From Papilionanthe hookeriana x Papilionanthe teres (taxonomy: Eukaryota > Streptophyta > Magnoliopsida > Asparagales > Orchidaceae), in NCBI GenBank assembly GCA_022702705.1, contig CM040423.1:121825738-121889737 (forward strand): a DNA stretch of 64,000 bases, given 5' to 3'. Below, one piece after another: positions 35,952 to 47,848 of the stretch; position 1 is the stretch's first letter, and every line of letters starts with the position of its first letter. The notes beneath the pieces were generated by a model. It had not been told where the DNA came from. It made no database searches and was given only the letters and a program-made list of their open reading frames with translations. The position numbers were made by a program, and so were the translations under genes.

Positions 35952-36337
35952 GTGAATTTCTAAAATTTGCAAGAAAATTCCAATAAATTCCAAATTAACA
36001 ATGCAACAAACTCCAAATACTATTCTAAACAAGTAAGAGCAAATTTCATCATAGAAATTCTCAAAAATTTCTTTAAAAATCCAAAAATTTCAACCTAAGC
36101 AATGTGAGAGATTTCCATGATTAAAATGAAAAATTTTTAACTTAAAGTGAAGCTCTTACAAAGAGAAGTGTAGATCTGGTCTCGAAAAACTTTGAAATCA
36201 CTTCAAATCCGAGATCTAGTAAGCCCTAGGTCTTCAAAATCGCAAAAAGGGAAGAGGAAGATGAAAGCAATGGAAAAATTGTGGGTCCCAGGGTCAAAAT
36301 CATGAAATAAAGGGTTTTTGGCATTTTTATGTACTTA

Positions 36338-36380
36338 GGCGCTGGCGGCGCTCAACAGGGAGCCGGCGGAGCCAGTCTAA
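36338..36380 (-). promoter_or_regulatory. GC-rich module upstream of C ORF 2
   Basis: cttaggcgctggcggcgctc and gagccggcggagcc: an inverted GC-rich motif of the C subfamily, about 387 bp before the ORF start at 35951. Spacing equals that of A, B and E, although the core word differs (GGCGCTCA instead of GGCGCTTA). Confidence 0.45.
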
Positions 36381-36769
36381 AAGTTTTTTTGGGTCCGAAA
36401 ATTTTTTCGTAATTCCGATCTTTTTGACCTCCACAATGATATTTAACACTTCATTAAGTATCTACTTCATCTCACAAGCAATAATTAACACAATTCTTTA
36501 CACAAACAATGTAAAACATACTTATATATATAAAATCCATGTTACATTATAAACACTAAATATGTTCATTCAAACCAAACCAACAACTCTTAGATGTTTA
36601 GTGTTGCAAGTATGCTACGATAAGCAAACACTAAAATCTAAGCACGCAATGAAAGTAAGCATATCAAATCCAAATTCAAATTACAAAGAAAAGCAAAGTA
36701 ATACTACACACCAAACAAAATTAAGCAAAGTAAACAAAATGCACAACAAACTTAACTAGAATCCAATAA

Positions 36770-37879
36770 TCAATCCACATCGGTTTCAGAACTATCTTCT
36801 CCTCTGATATCTCCAATAGATTACTGATGCACGAACAAAATGTAGAATGGAAGAAATGGGAATTCATCAGACAAATCCTCAGCAATCACCGCGGCCTTCT
36901 TCACATATTAATCAGGCCCCATCTCAATTCGACCAGCGTGATTAAATTGTTCCTTCATCCTCTAATCTATATGATCGAATAAATCAGAAATATTATTGAT
37001 TACATTCATAACGTTATGTACCTCTTTCTCCAACTGTTTGATCCTCTTCAATATCATTCTGGAACTTTTAATAAAATAGGGCTGAATTAGTTGTGAACTC
37101 TGTGTTGGTTGATCAGCAAGTAAATTCATATCATCTTCATCTCCCACTGTTTGGTAGTCATAAAGATTAGTTGGATCAATAGGCCTCCATGGAAGAAGAA
37201 CATTTTCCCAACTCTCATATGGAACTTGTGATTGACTACATAATAGAAATATGGTGGAGGGTGTCCAAGCCCATATTTAGATCCATGAACAATTAATCCC
37301 AAAATTGATTTCACAATTATATTAACAATGTCAATCGGCCTCCCAGTTTGAATACAAAAATTCAAAATGGCACTTTCCTTGGTTACGTTGTTAATTTTCA
37401 ACGTTGGAAATAACTTTGCCGAAATAAAATAATACCACTGCTTTGACACCGGATTTAAAGATGTAGAAGGGAAACTAATATATCCATTTTCTCTAATTTT
37501 TCAATCCTCATTCTCATCCGTCAAATAATGATACACATCATTCATATTATCACTTTTGGCATTGAAATTAGAATAATGGAAAATAGGTATATTCTTAATC
37601 ATAAAAAGATTGTTAATTCTTGTAGGAGTAAATTGCACAAACCTACCTCGCACAAATACGAATCCTTGGTTGATCCCATGAAGATTTGCATAGAATTCTT
37701 TCACAACCAGAACGACTACGATAGCGGTAGTGTAACATAACACTTCCTAACATCTTTCCTTAATTATCTCTTCAATTCTTCTAGTAGGATTATCCATACC
37801 TCGATTTATGAAACCTCTTTCCTTAATAATCTTTCTCTTTATATTGACTGCGCCTCAAAACTTATAAACTTCCTTCCAT
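36770..37879 (-). pseudogene. Post-pol ORF 1, element C: full-size relative of the putative plant transposon protein
   Basis: Unlike ORF 1 of A and B, this one retains the large middle domain: VVKEFYANLHGINQG (about 37700), FVQFTPTRINNLFMI, WYYFISAKLFPTL and ESAILNFCIQTGRPIDIVNI (about 37330). A coil (ILKRIKQLEKEVHNVMNVI, about 37060) follows, then FPFLPFYILFV and an acidic end at 36770. Several stops (near 37745, 37500, 36960) and at least one frameshift break it. It occupies the slot of the 134-residue ORF 1 in B. I infer that the small protein is a shrunken version of this one. Confidence 0.65.
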
Positions 37880-38067
37880 TAAAAATGCGAGATCTAGGGG
37901 TTTTTATAGAGTAGGAATCCAAGGGATGCGAATTAGGAATGGTAGTTTTTCTTTTTCTAAAGTTTGACAGTCTAAAATGGAGTTTAGGGAGTTATAAGGA
38001 TGAAGATCCCACTCAAAACTGCTAGAACTCGCATTTTGAAACTCCAAAAACCATCAACAGGTTTTGG

Positions 38068-38135
38068 GCATCGACGGCGCTCAAACCTGTAAGTTCAGCA
38101 ATACTCTCTGTGATTGGGCGCCGGTGGCACCAGTG
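38068..38135 (-). promoter_or_regulatory. GC-rich module upstream of C ORF 1
   Basis: cgacggcgctcaaacctg and gggcgccggtggcaccag, an imperfect inverted pair about 200 bp before the ORF 1 start, matching the position of 16103-16141 (B) and 24353-24391 (A). Confidence 0.4.
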
Positions 38136-38356
38136 GTAAAAAATCTTACCGAACTTCGTTTGGCCCAAAATATTCCAATATCTCACTTCGATCCAATATT
38201 TATCAATTTTAAAAGTATTTAGGAGCAATTAGGAATAAAAAATAACTATCTAAAAAGCATAATTACAACAAACAAGCAAACACACCACAAAGATACATAT
38301 GGGTTGCCTCTTATAAAATGCTTAGTTTAACGTCGTCTGCCCGACAAACCATTCAG

Positions 38357-39480
38357 TTAATCGAGATGACTCAGCATTAAAACCTCTTTAAAGTCAGGTT
38401 GAAACCCATCAAAGTAAGGCTTTAATCGATGCCCATTAAATTTAAAAAACTTTCCAGTATCAAGATCTTTAATATCAAAAACTCCAAAAGAATGAATTTC
38501 TACAATTGTAAAAGGTCCTAACCATCTAGACTTGAGCTTTCCAGGAAATAACTTCAACCTTGTGTTGAATAACAAAACTTGTTGTCCAAATTCCAATTTC
38601 TTTATCGATAACTTCTGATTATGCCACAATTTCATTCTCTCTTTATAAGTTCTGTCATTGTGATAAGATGCATTTCTAATAACTTCCAATTCATTTAATT
38701 GCATAAATCTCTTTTCTCCAGCATTTTTTAAATTGAAATTCAACTCTTTTATCGCCCAATATGCTTTATGCTCCAATTCAACCGGTAAATGGCAAGTCTT
38801 ACAAAACACTAGTCTATAAGGAGACATTCCAATAAGGGTTTTAAAAGCAGTCCTATAAGCCCATAAAGTAGTATCTAATCGAGCAGACCAATCAAATTTA
38901 TGATTATCCACAATTTTTTCCAAAATTCTTATAATTTCACGATTAGACAATTCTGCTAAACCACTAGTCTGGGGATGATAAGCAGTAGAGATTCTATGAA
39001 TAATATTATATTTCTCAATCAATCTCTTAATTTAATTATTCCTGAAATGGGTTCCACCATCAGTTATAATCACTCTCGGCATTCCATAACTTGTAAATAT
39101 ATTTTTCTTTAAAAATTTTGAAACACTCCAAGCATCACATCTAGGTAAAGCAATAGATTCAATCCATTTCGAGACATAATCAACGACAACCAGTATATAT
39201 AAATTCCCTAATGAAGGTGTAAATGGTCCCATAAAATTTAATTCCCATACATCAAAAATTTCAACTTCCAAATTATAATTTAGAGGCATTTCATTTCTTC
39301 TAGAGATATTACTTACTCTCTGACATCAATCACATAATTTAATATATTTATAAACATCCTTAAAAAGAATAGGCCAATAAAATCCAGATTGTAAAATCTT
39401 AAAAGCAGTTTTATCAACACCAAAATGACCTCCAAATTCAGAATCATGACATTGTTGAGTAATCAAATTCTTTTCTTCTT
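38357..39480 (-). pseudogene. Integrase, element C
   Basis: Zinc-finger histidines in HDSEFGGHFG (about 39440) and cysteines around 39330, with a TGA between the two Cys. The core reads WELNFMGPF: the first catalytic Asp is Asn here. Asp 2 ([12 protein letters not shown]) and Glu ([11 protein letters not shown]) are kept. It ends with [13 protein letters not shown] and a stop at 38357. A TAA near 39030 splits it. The Asp-to-Asn change alone would inactivate the enzyme. Confidence 0.87.
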
Positions 39481-39538
39481 GTGGCACACATCTCCTAATA
39501 ATCATATCCTTATACTGTTTATATAGATAGGACTCATC

Positions 39539-40548
39539 CTAAAAATAAAATCTTGCATCATATTTAAAATTCTTTTTTTGTTGTCTTGTTAGATCAGATG
39601 GTACAATATCACTCACTATATAATTCACAATATCAGCATACCAAGGCAAATTTCTTCCCATAATAGTATAAATTTGTTCATCAGGGAATGTTTCTGTAAC
39701 TTCCTTCTCAAATTCAGATAATTTATCATACTCTAATCTTGACAGATGATCAGATATTTGGTTATCAGATCCCTTTCTATCAACTATCATAAAATCAAAT
39801 TCTTGCAGAAGAAGTATCCATCTAATCAGCCTAGGTTTCACATCCTTCTTTTGCATTAAATATTTGATAGTCGAATGGTTTGTATGCACAATACTTTTAG
39901 CTCCAATTAAATAAGGTCTAAACTTTTCAAAAGTAAATACTATAACTAATAACTCTCTTTCAGTAATGGTATAATTAATTTGAGCCTCATTAGGAGTTTT
40001 ACTAGCTTAATAAATGACATTGAAAACTTTATCATGCCTTTGCCCCAATGCTACTTCGATCACATAATCACTAGCATCACACATGAGTTCAAATGGTTAT
40101 CTCAATCTGGTGAAACAATTATAGGTGTAGTGATTAATTTCTTTTTCAATAATTCAAAAGCACTCAAACATTCATCATTAAAATCAAACTTTCTATCATT
40201 TTCTAGAAGTCGGCACAAAGGTTTAGTAATTTTAGAAAAATCCTTAATATATCGCCTATAAAATCCAACGTGTCCTAAGAAACTCCTCACCTCTCTCACT
40301 GTAGTGGGTAGCGGCAATCTCTCAATCACTCTAATTTTAGCAGGAATGACCTCCATATCATATTCAAAAATTTTATGCTCAAGAACAATTTCTCCTGTAA
40401 CTATTAATTGACATTTCTCCCAATTCAGAACTAAATTTTTTTTCTTGCAAAGCTCCAAAACTTTTGCTAAGTTTTCCAGGAAAATTTTAAATAAAGTCTC
40501 GAATACAGAGAAATCATTCATGAAAATTTCTATTCCATTATCTATCAT
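39539..40548 (-). pseudogene. RT C-terminal part and RNase H, element C
   Basis: RT resumes after the K4 insert. The catalytic box reads FMNDFSVF instead of FMDD (about 40525). The connection TTVREVRSFLGHVGFYRR follows, then RNase H with an Asp-to-Asn change in [11 protein letters not shown] (about 39885), and DHLSRLE near 39745. A frameshift lies between 40100 and 40080, and there are stops near 40005 and 39890. Two catalytic Asp residues are lost in this segment. Confidence 0.85.
40544..40548. other. Target-site duplication ATCAT, left of K4
   Basis: ATCAT here and at 47844-47848. The RT reading frame is restored when the insert is skipped. Confidence 0.92.
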
Positions 40549-40552
40549 TGTT

Positions 40553-40573
40553 GACCTCATTTTTGATGAGGTC
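40553..40573 (+). other. Hairpin at the K 5' terminus
   Basis: GACCTCAT, a five-base loop, ATGAGGTC: a perfect 8-bp stem starting four bases after the LTR edge. It is present in K1, K4 and K5, and imperfectly in K3. Confidence 0.6.
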
Positions 40574-43379
40574 TTCTCTTCTTCTCTTTAGTACTTAGGA
40601 TCTAGCCTTAGGCTTTTCCTTTGACTATCTTAGAGGACTAGAATTGGGACCCACCTTTTAGAAATTCAAACCACTTCTTAACTCCCTGCAAACTCCACAA
40701 ACTTGACTGTAGACCCCTAATCACCTAGAGGGTTGAAATCAAATGTGGAAGTTTAAAGAATGAGTTCCTATAGGACTCTTTGGCCTTAGGGCTGCCCTGG
40801 GTGGCCTGGTCTGGTGAAGGGGCTGACTTACACACACACTACACTTATACACTACACCTATACACTACACTTTCACACACCTCCTAAAACCACACTTATA
40901 CCCAACTTGACCTCCTGACTCATGTAGATGATTCACATGGATGGTCATTAACCCCTAAGCCCTTGGCTAAGAGGGTTAGAAACAACATAGTGAATGCCTC
41001 AAATGAGTCCCTTCATGGCTCATGTGGGCTTGATATGGCTTCATGGCTCAACCAAAATGATTTCACTCCACTCAAATTCACCCAATCTTCAATTTTCCAA
41101 ATTTTCAATTTTTGACCCCCGGGACCCTACACCCGCCTAGTCTACCCAAAACCCTTGAAATTACCCAAATTTTTCAAAATTTCCTAAATTACCCAAAATT
41201 CCTCAAAATTAATCCCAAAAATTTCCACATCACTCAAATTGATCATCCATACCCAAAAATACCAAAAATTCCAAGAAAACCTCCCAATACCCTCCAAATA
41301 CCCAAAATACCCCTCTTGGCCAAAAAAATCCAAAAATTCAGAAAATTCCCAGAAAATTCCAGAAAATCCCAAATATTCCCAATTTCATTTTGTCCAACTA
41401 CACCATGGGCCAATTTTGTCAATTTATCCCACTTTTGTCAAAACCCCCAATTTGACCCATTTTAACCCTAAGTGAACCCAATGTCAAACCAAACCTATCC
41501 AATTGACCCAAATTTTGGTCCAATTCAATTCTAAACTTCAATTCAACATTCCCAACACCAATCTAGACCAAATCCAAGTCCAATTTGATTGACATTTGGA
41601 TCCAATCTCACTTTTGGCCTTAAAGCCCAATTTGGACCCATGACCCAAACCTAACCCAAATGAGCCCAAACCCCAAAATCAAAGCCCAACCAAAGTCAAA
41701 ACCTCTTTGAAACACCCCCATAAATATTTCTCAACATTGATTTTACATCAATTTCAACCCTAGCCCAACATTAGCCCAACTTGGCCCACTTGGACCCATA
41801 TAGGCCCACTTACTAAATAAACCCAAATTCAAACCAATTCAACTCCAAATCACACCAAATTGACTCCAAGCCCTTCATAGAACATCCCTAAACCAATTAT
41901 GACATTTATTTGACAAAGTCCTTCAAAAAATCTTCACCCAAATGCCCATCCAAAAATCAAAAAGCCCATTCCCCTTAAACTTTCCTAAAAGCCCACTTCA
42001 CCACATTCAAAAGTCCAAATCCATCCAAAGCCCACATGGCACTTTCCCTCATCACCCATTTAATCAAAATCACCCCTAAGTTTCAAAATCATCAATTAAA
42101 CCAGTCCAAATCAAGCTTCATGCAAATTTTCACCAAAATATCCAAAATTCTTAAAACCCATTTTTATGAAATTGACCCAACCTTTTCCCAAGCCAAATGG
42201 AGCCATGAAGCCATGCACAAGCCAAATGCAAGCCATGGCAGCCACTTTACACATCACCATGTCATTTTTGGCAAAAGGAGGGAGTCCTTTAATGATTCCC
42301 TTAAGGGTGATTTAGCCACTTCCATGACTCCACTAAACCAAGCTTAAGCTTAATTGTACTTGGATGGTGACCCTTCCCCACTAATCGAGCTGACCTAAAC
42401 CACTTTATCTTCAGCCCAAGCTAGCCATGGGAAGGTGCACCCAACCCATTTGCATGGGTTGACCAAAATGAGCCAAAATGACCCCTTCCCCTTTCTACTT
42501 TGATTCAACCACTTTACACGAGTCAAACCTCGATTGAATGCACCAAACCCCAGCCACGACCCACCCGAACGAGGATGGTGACCAATGCACGGCCGGCCAG
42601 CCACCGAGCTGCCGGAAAACACCATGGCCAAGAGCTCACATGTGAGCCCAACTTGAAATTCTCACCTGCCGAGCTGCCCCATCCCCGATGGCTATTGGAG
42701 TCGTTCTTCTCTTGCCAAGAGCAGCTGATCCCAAGCCCTAACTCTCCCTGGGAGGCCTTCCACCCTCTCCTATTTAAACACCACCCCTCTCGGCCATGAG
42801 AGGTGCTGAAACAAACCTTAAGGAAACTCTGCCAAAATTGTTCCAGACTCCTCCCCATACACAGAGCACTTGATCCCCAGTGAGATCCCCCTGCCATTTC
42901 TTCTCTGTGAGCTCAATTTCAGAGTTGAAATTCCACCCAAAACCAGGACACTTCTCCACAGTGGACCAATCCTCAAATTGATTGGTTCTACACCTTCACC
43001 AGACCAAGGGAAGGTGTCCACCAGCAAAAGCCTCATCTCCGGGCCACCCAGTTGCTCCAGCCTCCAAGCTTTGTGATCGGGCTTGGTCGAAATCACATCT
43101 AGACAATTCACTGGACCGGGAGACTTCATCCGGAGCTTGCTAGGATCCAATCGAAGGTGCAACAACTCTCAGATTGAAGCCACACTTCTCTGAGCAAAGG
43201 TATGAACTAATTCTTCATCCCGAGCTTCTGGAGATTCTCCATTTCAAATGCTTTAATTTCAATGCATGATAGCAGTATAGATGTGTTCGTCTCTTCAAGA
43301 CGAATCCATAGAGCATAAGAACATGAAAATCCATTGAGTATCGAGTGAGATATTAGGGATTTAGTGTGGACGGCTATCG

Positions 43380-43580
43380 GGTGAGAACACTTGGGGACGA
43401 TGAACGGATGCCGTTCATTTAATACACGCGCGGACGGACAGCCAGGATCGCGTCGGATCAGAAGACGGTACGAGAACCGCGGGGCCCGGGCTGCTGAGTC
43501 AGATGGCGGCGTCGAATGGGAGCGCGACGCGTGTGCTTTCGGAGATGCCGAGGATGAGTTGGCGCCGCGTGGATAAATAG
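43380..43580 (+). promoter_or_regulatory. GC island and candidate promoter of K4
   Basis: A GC-rich 200 bp amid AT-rich sequence. Contents: the palindrome ATGAACGGATGCCGTTCAT at 43400-43418, TGAGTCAGATGGCGGCG, and a TATA-like ggataaatag at 43571-43580. K5 has the same set at 56220-56440. Candidate U3 promoter, inferred. Confidence 0.5.
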
Positions 43581-45384
43581 AAAATTAGGGTATTTTTTGA
43601 TTTATTTAATTCCCTAAACTTCAAATATTCATAACTCTCTGTAGGAAAATCAGAAAAATAAAATAAAAATACCCTCTTGCTCAGTGAACAGAGGAGAATA
43701 ATGTGGAAAAGAAATCATTCAATTTCATCAAGTATTTTATTTTTTATAATTTATTTACTCCCTGCATACTTTTAATTCTCCATGCATGTATACAATTCAC
43801 CATGGCATGAGACCATAGGGCTTTGAAGCCTCTGAATTTGGGAACATTCTCCGAATTTTCCAAAGTCAGAGGCCATCCCTATGAAAAGTTATTGATTTTT
43901 CAAATTCAGGTTACTGTTTTGAGTATTTTAATTCCAATAAATAGCATGTTGTGAAATAAATTTTAGGAAAATTTGGTGATATTCCTTATGACCAGAGGAC
44001 CCTAGGAAAAATAGATTTTGAGTTAGTTCATTTAAAACAACCCTAATTGGCTTAAACACCCAAAATGGATCTCTAATTAATTAGAGCTAACCATACATCA
44101 AATTGACTTGAAATCAATTCTCCACTGACCTTCAGGATCAGAGGAACCCACCATAAAAATTTGAGGTCAATTGGACTTGGTTAGCCCCACTAATTGGCTG
44201 ATTAAGCCACTTAGTCATTTTAAACTTTAAAAATTCATAACTTTTAAAATACTTTTTAAAAATTCACCAAATTGGTTTTGGAGCCTCTCTGATATCAGGG
44301 GAATTTAAGAAAATTAAAATTTCAATTTTCTAAAAAAGTTGATTTTTAATATTATTTTAATATTTTTAATAATTAAAAAATAATAAAAATCACAAAAATA
44401 ATAAAATTCACCAAAATGTTACATTTTGAATTTTAATCATTTAGGAACAAACCCCAAATTTTTCCTAGGTCTATTTAGTGAGATATTAAATTTTAAAGCT
44501 CTAGGATAATTTTAAAATTAAAAAAATGTATTTTCTAGCATTTTCACTAAAATAAATATAATAAATCATAGAAAAATCAGAAAATTGCAAAATTTGATTC
44601 TCTGATTTCCTTGATATCAGAGAGATTTTTGAAAAATATAAAATTCATTTTTCAACATTTATTTTATTTTTAAATTAATTAACACTCCAAAACTTAAAAT
44701 AACTATAATAAAAATAATATACTTCAAAAAATCACCAAAATTGGTCTAAGTGGTTCTCTGGTCATTAGGAATGGCCCCTAATTTTCTTAAGGATAGAAAC
44801 TTTCCCTTGGTCATGTTATTAAATTTTCCTTGGAAATCTCTATTTTCCACCAAAAATAATTATATAAATAAATTAAATATAGAAAAATCACATTTTCTCC
44901 TCTCATGTCTTTATTGACATATGAGTGAAGTAACATAAAAATTTCAAGTTCATTTGAGTTCAATTTAGTGAGTTATGAAATTATTAAGCTTAAAGGGTAA
45001 AGTGGTAATTAAAATTTTTAACCCTTAATTAAAACTTTAGGTTTAATAAAAAATTAACAAGTAAAATATTTGATCCTAATTTGATTTGGATGATTGAAAT
45101 TTAAATGATTAAAGGGTAGAAACCCATTAAGCAATTTAAAATGATTAAACCTTAATTAAATAATTGATTAAATTTGGAAGAATAATAAAATTGGAATTAT
45201 TAAAATAGGGATATTATTAGGAAGAGATTTATCCTTTAATTTAAAAATCCCTAAATTAATTATCTCATTAATATTCAATTCTTAATTAAAATGATAACTC
45301 AAATTTAAAATATTAAAAGACTTAATCATTAAACCAAAATTAAAATTATTAAACTCTTTTAAAATTTTAATTAAAATAAAAAAA

Positions 45385-45770
45385 TAATAATAATAATAAA
45401 ATTAAATAAAATTAAATTAAAATAAATCAAACTAAATTAAATTTAATTAAATTAAAATAAATCAAATTAAATTAAATTAAATTAAATAAATAAATCAAAT
45501 TTAAATAAATAAAACAAACAAATTAAATTAAATTAAATAACTTAAATTAAATTAAATTAAATTAAATAAATAAAATAAAATTAAATTAAATTAAATGAAT
45601 TAAATTAAATTAAATAAAATAAAATTAAATTAAATTAAATTAAAATTAAATCAAATCAAATTAATTTAATTTAACATCAAATCAAACTAAATTGAATTAA
45701 ATTAAATTAAATTAAATTAAAACTCAATTAAATTAAATTAAGCTAAATTAAATTGAATTAAATAACATCA
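45385..45770 (+). repeat. AAATT-type microsatellite in K4
   Basis: Irregular runs of taaatt/aaataaa units over about 380 bp. A similar array occurs at the same place in K5 (58250-58610). It is much weaker in K2 and K3, so it expanded after those copies diverged. Confidence 0.8.
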
Positions 45771-47401
45771 CCTAAGACATAAAGAAATTAAATATAAAAC
45801 AACTTGAACACTATTCCAAATTTAAACTCATTAATTGAAATTAAACTAAATCACAAACCATCTGAACACCAATTTACCCTCGAATGCTTTAGTCATCATA
45901 ACTCCTAAACAGAACATTAAATGAAATGTTACTTCACTCATAGGATATTCAAATGTCCTAGTTCACTGAGCAAGACAACAAAACTTGAATCCCTGGACGA
46001 TTAATTCATTTATATAATTAAATTCATTTGGACTTAAAACAATCCTAGAAATATTGAAAAGATGTTTAAGATTATTCTTAAGCACTTCCTCAATATGATA
46101 GGATGTTTATAAGAACAATTGAATTTAATTGTTCTTTGATGAAGAAAATCGTCTTCAAACAAAAACACAAAGAACCTAGACGTCATAGGAAATGACTAGC
46201 TATAGGATTAGGAACTTGGTAGAAAACCATAACCCTTACCTTAGCTTTTACCTAGGAACTCGCTTAAATATTCTAATTGTGTTTTAAGTGCAGCTTGGGA
46301 TGACGGGAAGACCCTCCGAGTACGCTTTTATTTTATTGCAATTTACTTTCTTGCAATTTACATTATCGCAATTTACTTAACCGCATTGCACTTATTTTTC
46401 TTGCATGATAAACAACCGTTGCATGAAAACCCACACCTTTAGGATAGAATCCTAAAACTGAAACCAAAACTAAATTAAAAGTCATTGCAAGATAAAATTC
46501 ACCGTCACAACATTTCAAAATATAAAACAACTCAAAATTTAATCATAAACGAGTAACACAAAACTACAATTACAACTAAATTAAAACGTCCCGTTGGATG
46601 ATCGGGAATACCTCGGATGATGTAACCTACGTGTTGCTAACGGGATTTCCCACGGTCTAAATGAAAGTGTGGAACTCATTTAGTTGAGTTTAGCAAATTC
46701 ATCCGGACTAAGTGAATCCGATTAAAATAATGATGCCGGAAGGATGGAACCGTGGGATCTTAACCGGTGTCGTTATAATCAACTTTAAGATTTGTTTTAA
46801 TTAAAACACAAAAACACTTGGAAATTAAGACTTCTCTAAACCAAAACATTTTTCTCATCCTCTGATTTATGACTTCTAAAACTAAACCTCTGCAACAACA
46901 AGGAGCTCGGAGCATGGTGGGCAGCACGGCCATCGTCGTCAGCAAAACTTGAATCCACATCAGCAAAACTTTCCTAGAACTAAACAACAAAGCCATAGGA
47001 CTTCGAGGTAGTTTGCCTAGTGCAACATAAATCCTCAATCTTTTGTTGTTTTAGGATTCCGAGGTAGTCGTCCGATACGACATAAACCCTCACATCTTCG
47101 AGGCTATTTGTGTGATTTTATCATACAAATATAAGTCCTAATTAATTAAAATTGACAAGATCAAAACATTTAAATAAATATTAGGACTTTCCTAAACTCA
47201 AGCAAAACGATAGGATAGTCGGGAAATTACCGAAGTTCGCTTCGAATCTGTAATTTCTCCTACTTTTCTGCCTTTGGATTCTCAAAACAAAATGTTCCAA
47301 ATTTGATCCATTCCTTATTGAAATTCCAAATTTCAATCCCTTGAAAATCTTAAACTTTGAAATTCTTGAGAGCAGAATTATTGATTATTATCGAGAGTTT
47401 T

Positions 47402-47515
47402 CTTAGGTGATTCCCATCACTTAAGATGTAATTAACTATAGGGGCTTGCCCTTATAGGGAATTTTAAAGAACCTAGGTAATATAAACCCTGTTTAATGCT
47501 TTCATATTAAGCAGG
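47402..47515 (+). other. Three tandem stem-loops near the K4 3' end
   Basis: Stem-loop 1: 47402-47425, 10 pairs around a 4-nt loop. Stem-loop 2: 47436-47457, 10 pairs with one G-U. Stem-loop 3: 47488-47515, 10 pairs around an 8-nt loop. Several pairs differ from K2 and K5 but remain paired (for example 47407/47420 is G-C here and A-T in K2). Confidence 0.75.
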
Positions 47516-47843
47516 AGAATTTGTCGGCTTATAAAATTGGTTCGCAGACCAAACGGATGTCACAAATCTTCTAGTTTATTTAATCGAGCCCCATCGTCAA
47601 GCATTGTGCCTATTCTTCGGGATAGATACACGGTTTGTGGTACGGTGCTCGTTTATATAAACTATTTGGGATGTGAGATCGGTTTGATTTCATATCTTAA
47701 AATCTTCAAATTTAAAAATTATTTTTAAAATCAAATACTACTTTTCAAATTATTTATTTAAATTAAATTAAAAATTCGCCGACAATTTCTGTAGGCGACC
47801 CCCTTTTCAAAATAAAACACACGACCTAAAAAATATGCCGACA

Positions 47844-47848
47844 ATCAT
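47844..47848. other. Target-site duplication ATCAT, right of K4
   Basis: Partner of 40544-40548. Confidence 0.92.

Larger units (their letters stand above)
40549..47843 (+). mobile_element. K4: complete 7,295-bp K repeat, giant solo LTR
   Basis: TG...CA ends (TGTTGACC…ATGCCGACA) with a 5-bp duplication in the RT gene of C, as expected for an LTR element. The start is not repeated near the end, so there is no internal LTR pair. No gag-pol, primer site or polypurine tract is visible. Sections: terminal hairpin (40553-40573), long CCCAAAT-rich block (41000-42400), GC-rich block (42400-43200), GC island with TATA-like site (43380-43580), AT-rich core with an AAATT microsatellite (45385-45770), three stem-loops (47402-47515). 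A solo LTR formed by LTR-LTR recombination is the simplest reading. A non-autonomous element without LTRs of its own is less likely. Parent family unknown. Confidence 0.85.

Noticed and set aside
40549..47843. K as a DNA transposon or Helitron
   Set aside because: Ends are TG...CA with 5-bp duplications and no long terminal inverted repeats. Helitrons give no target duplication and insert between A and T.
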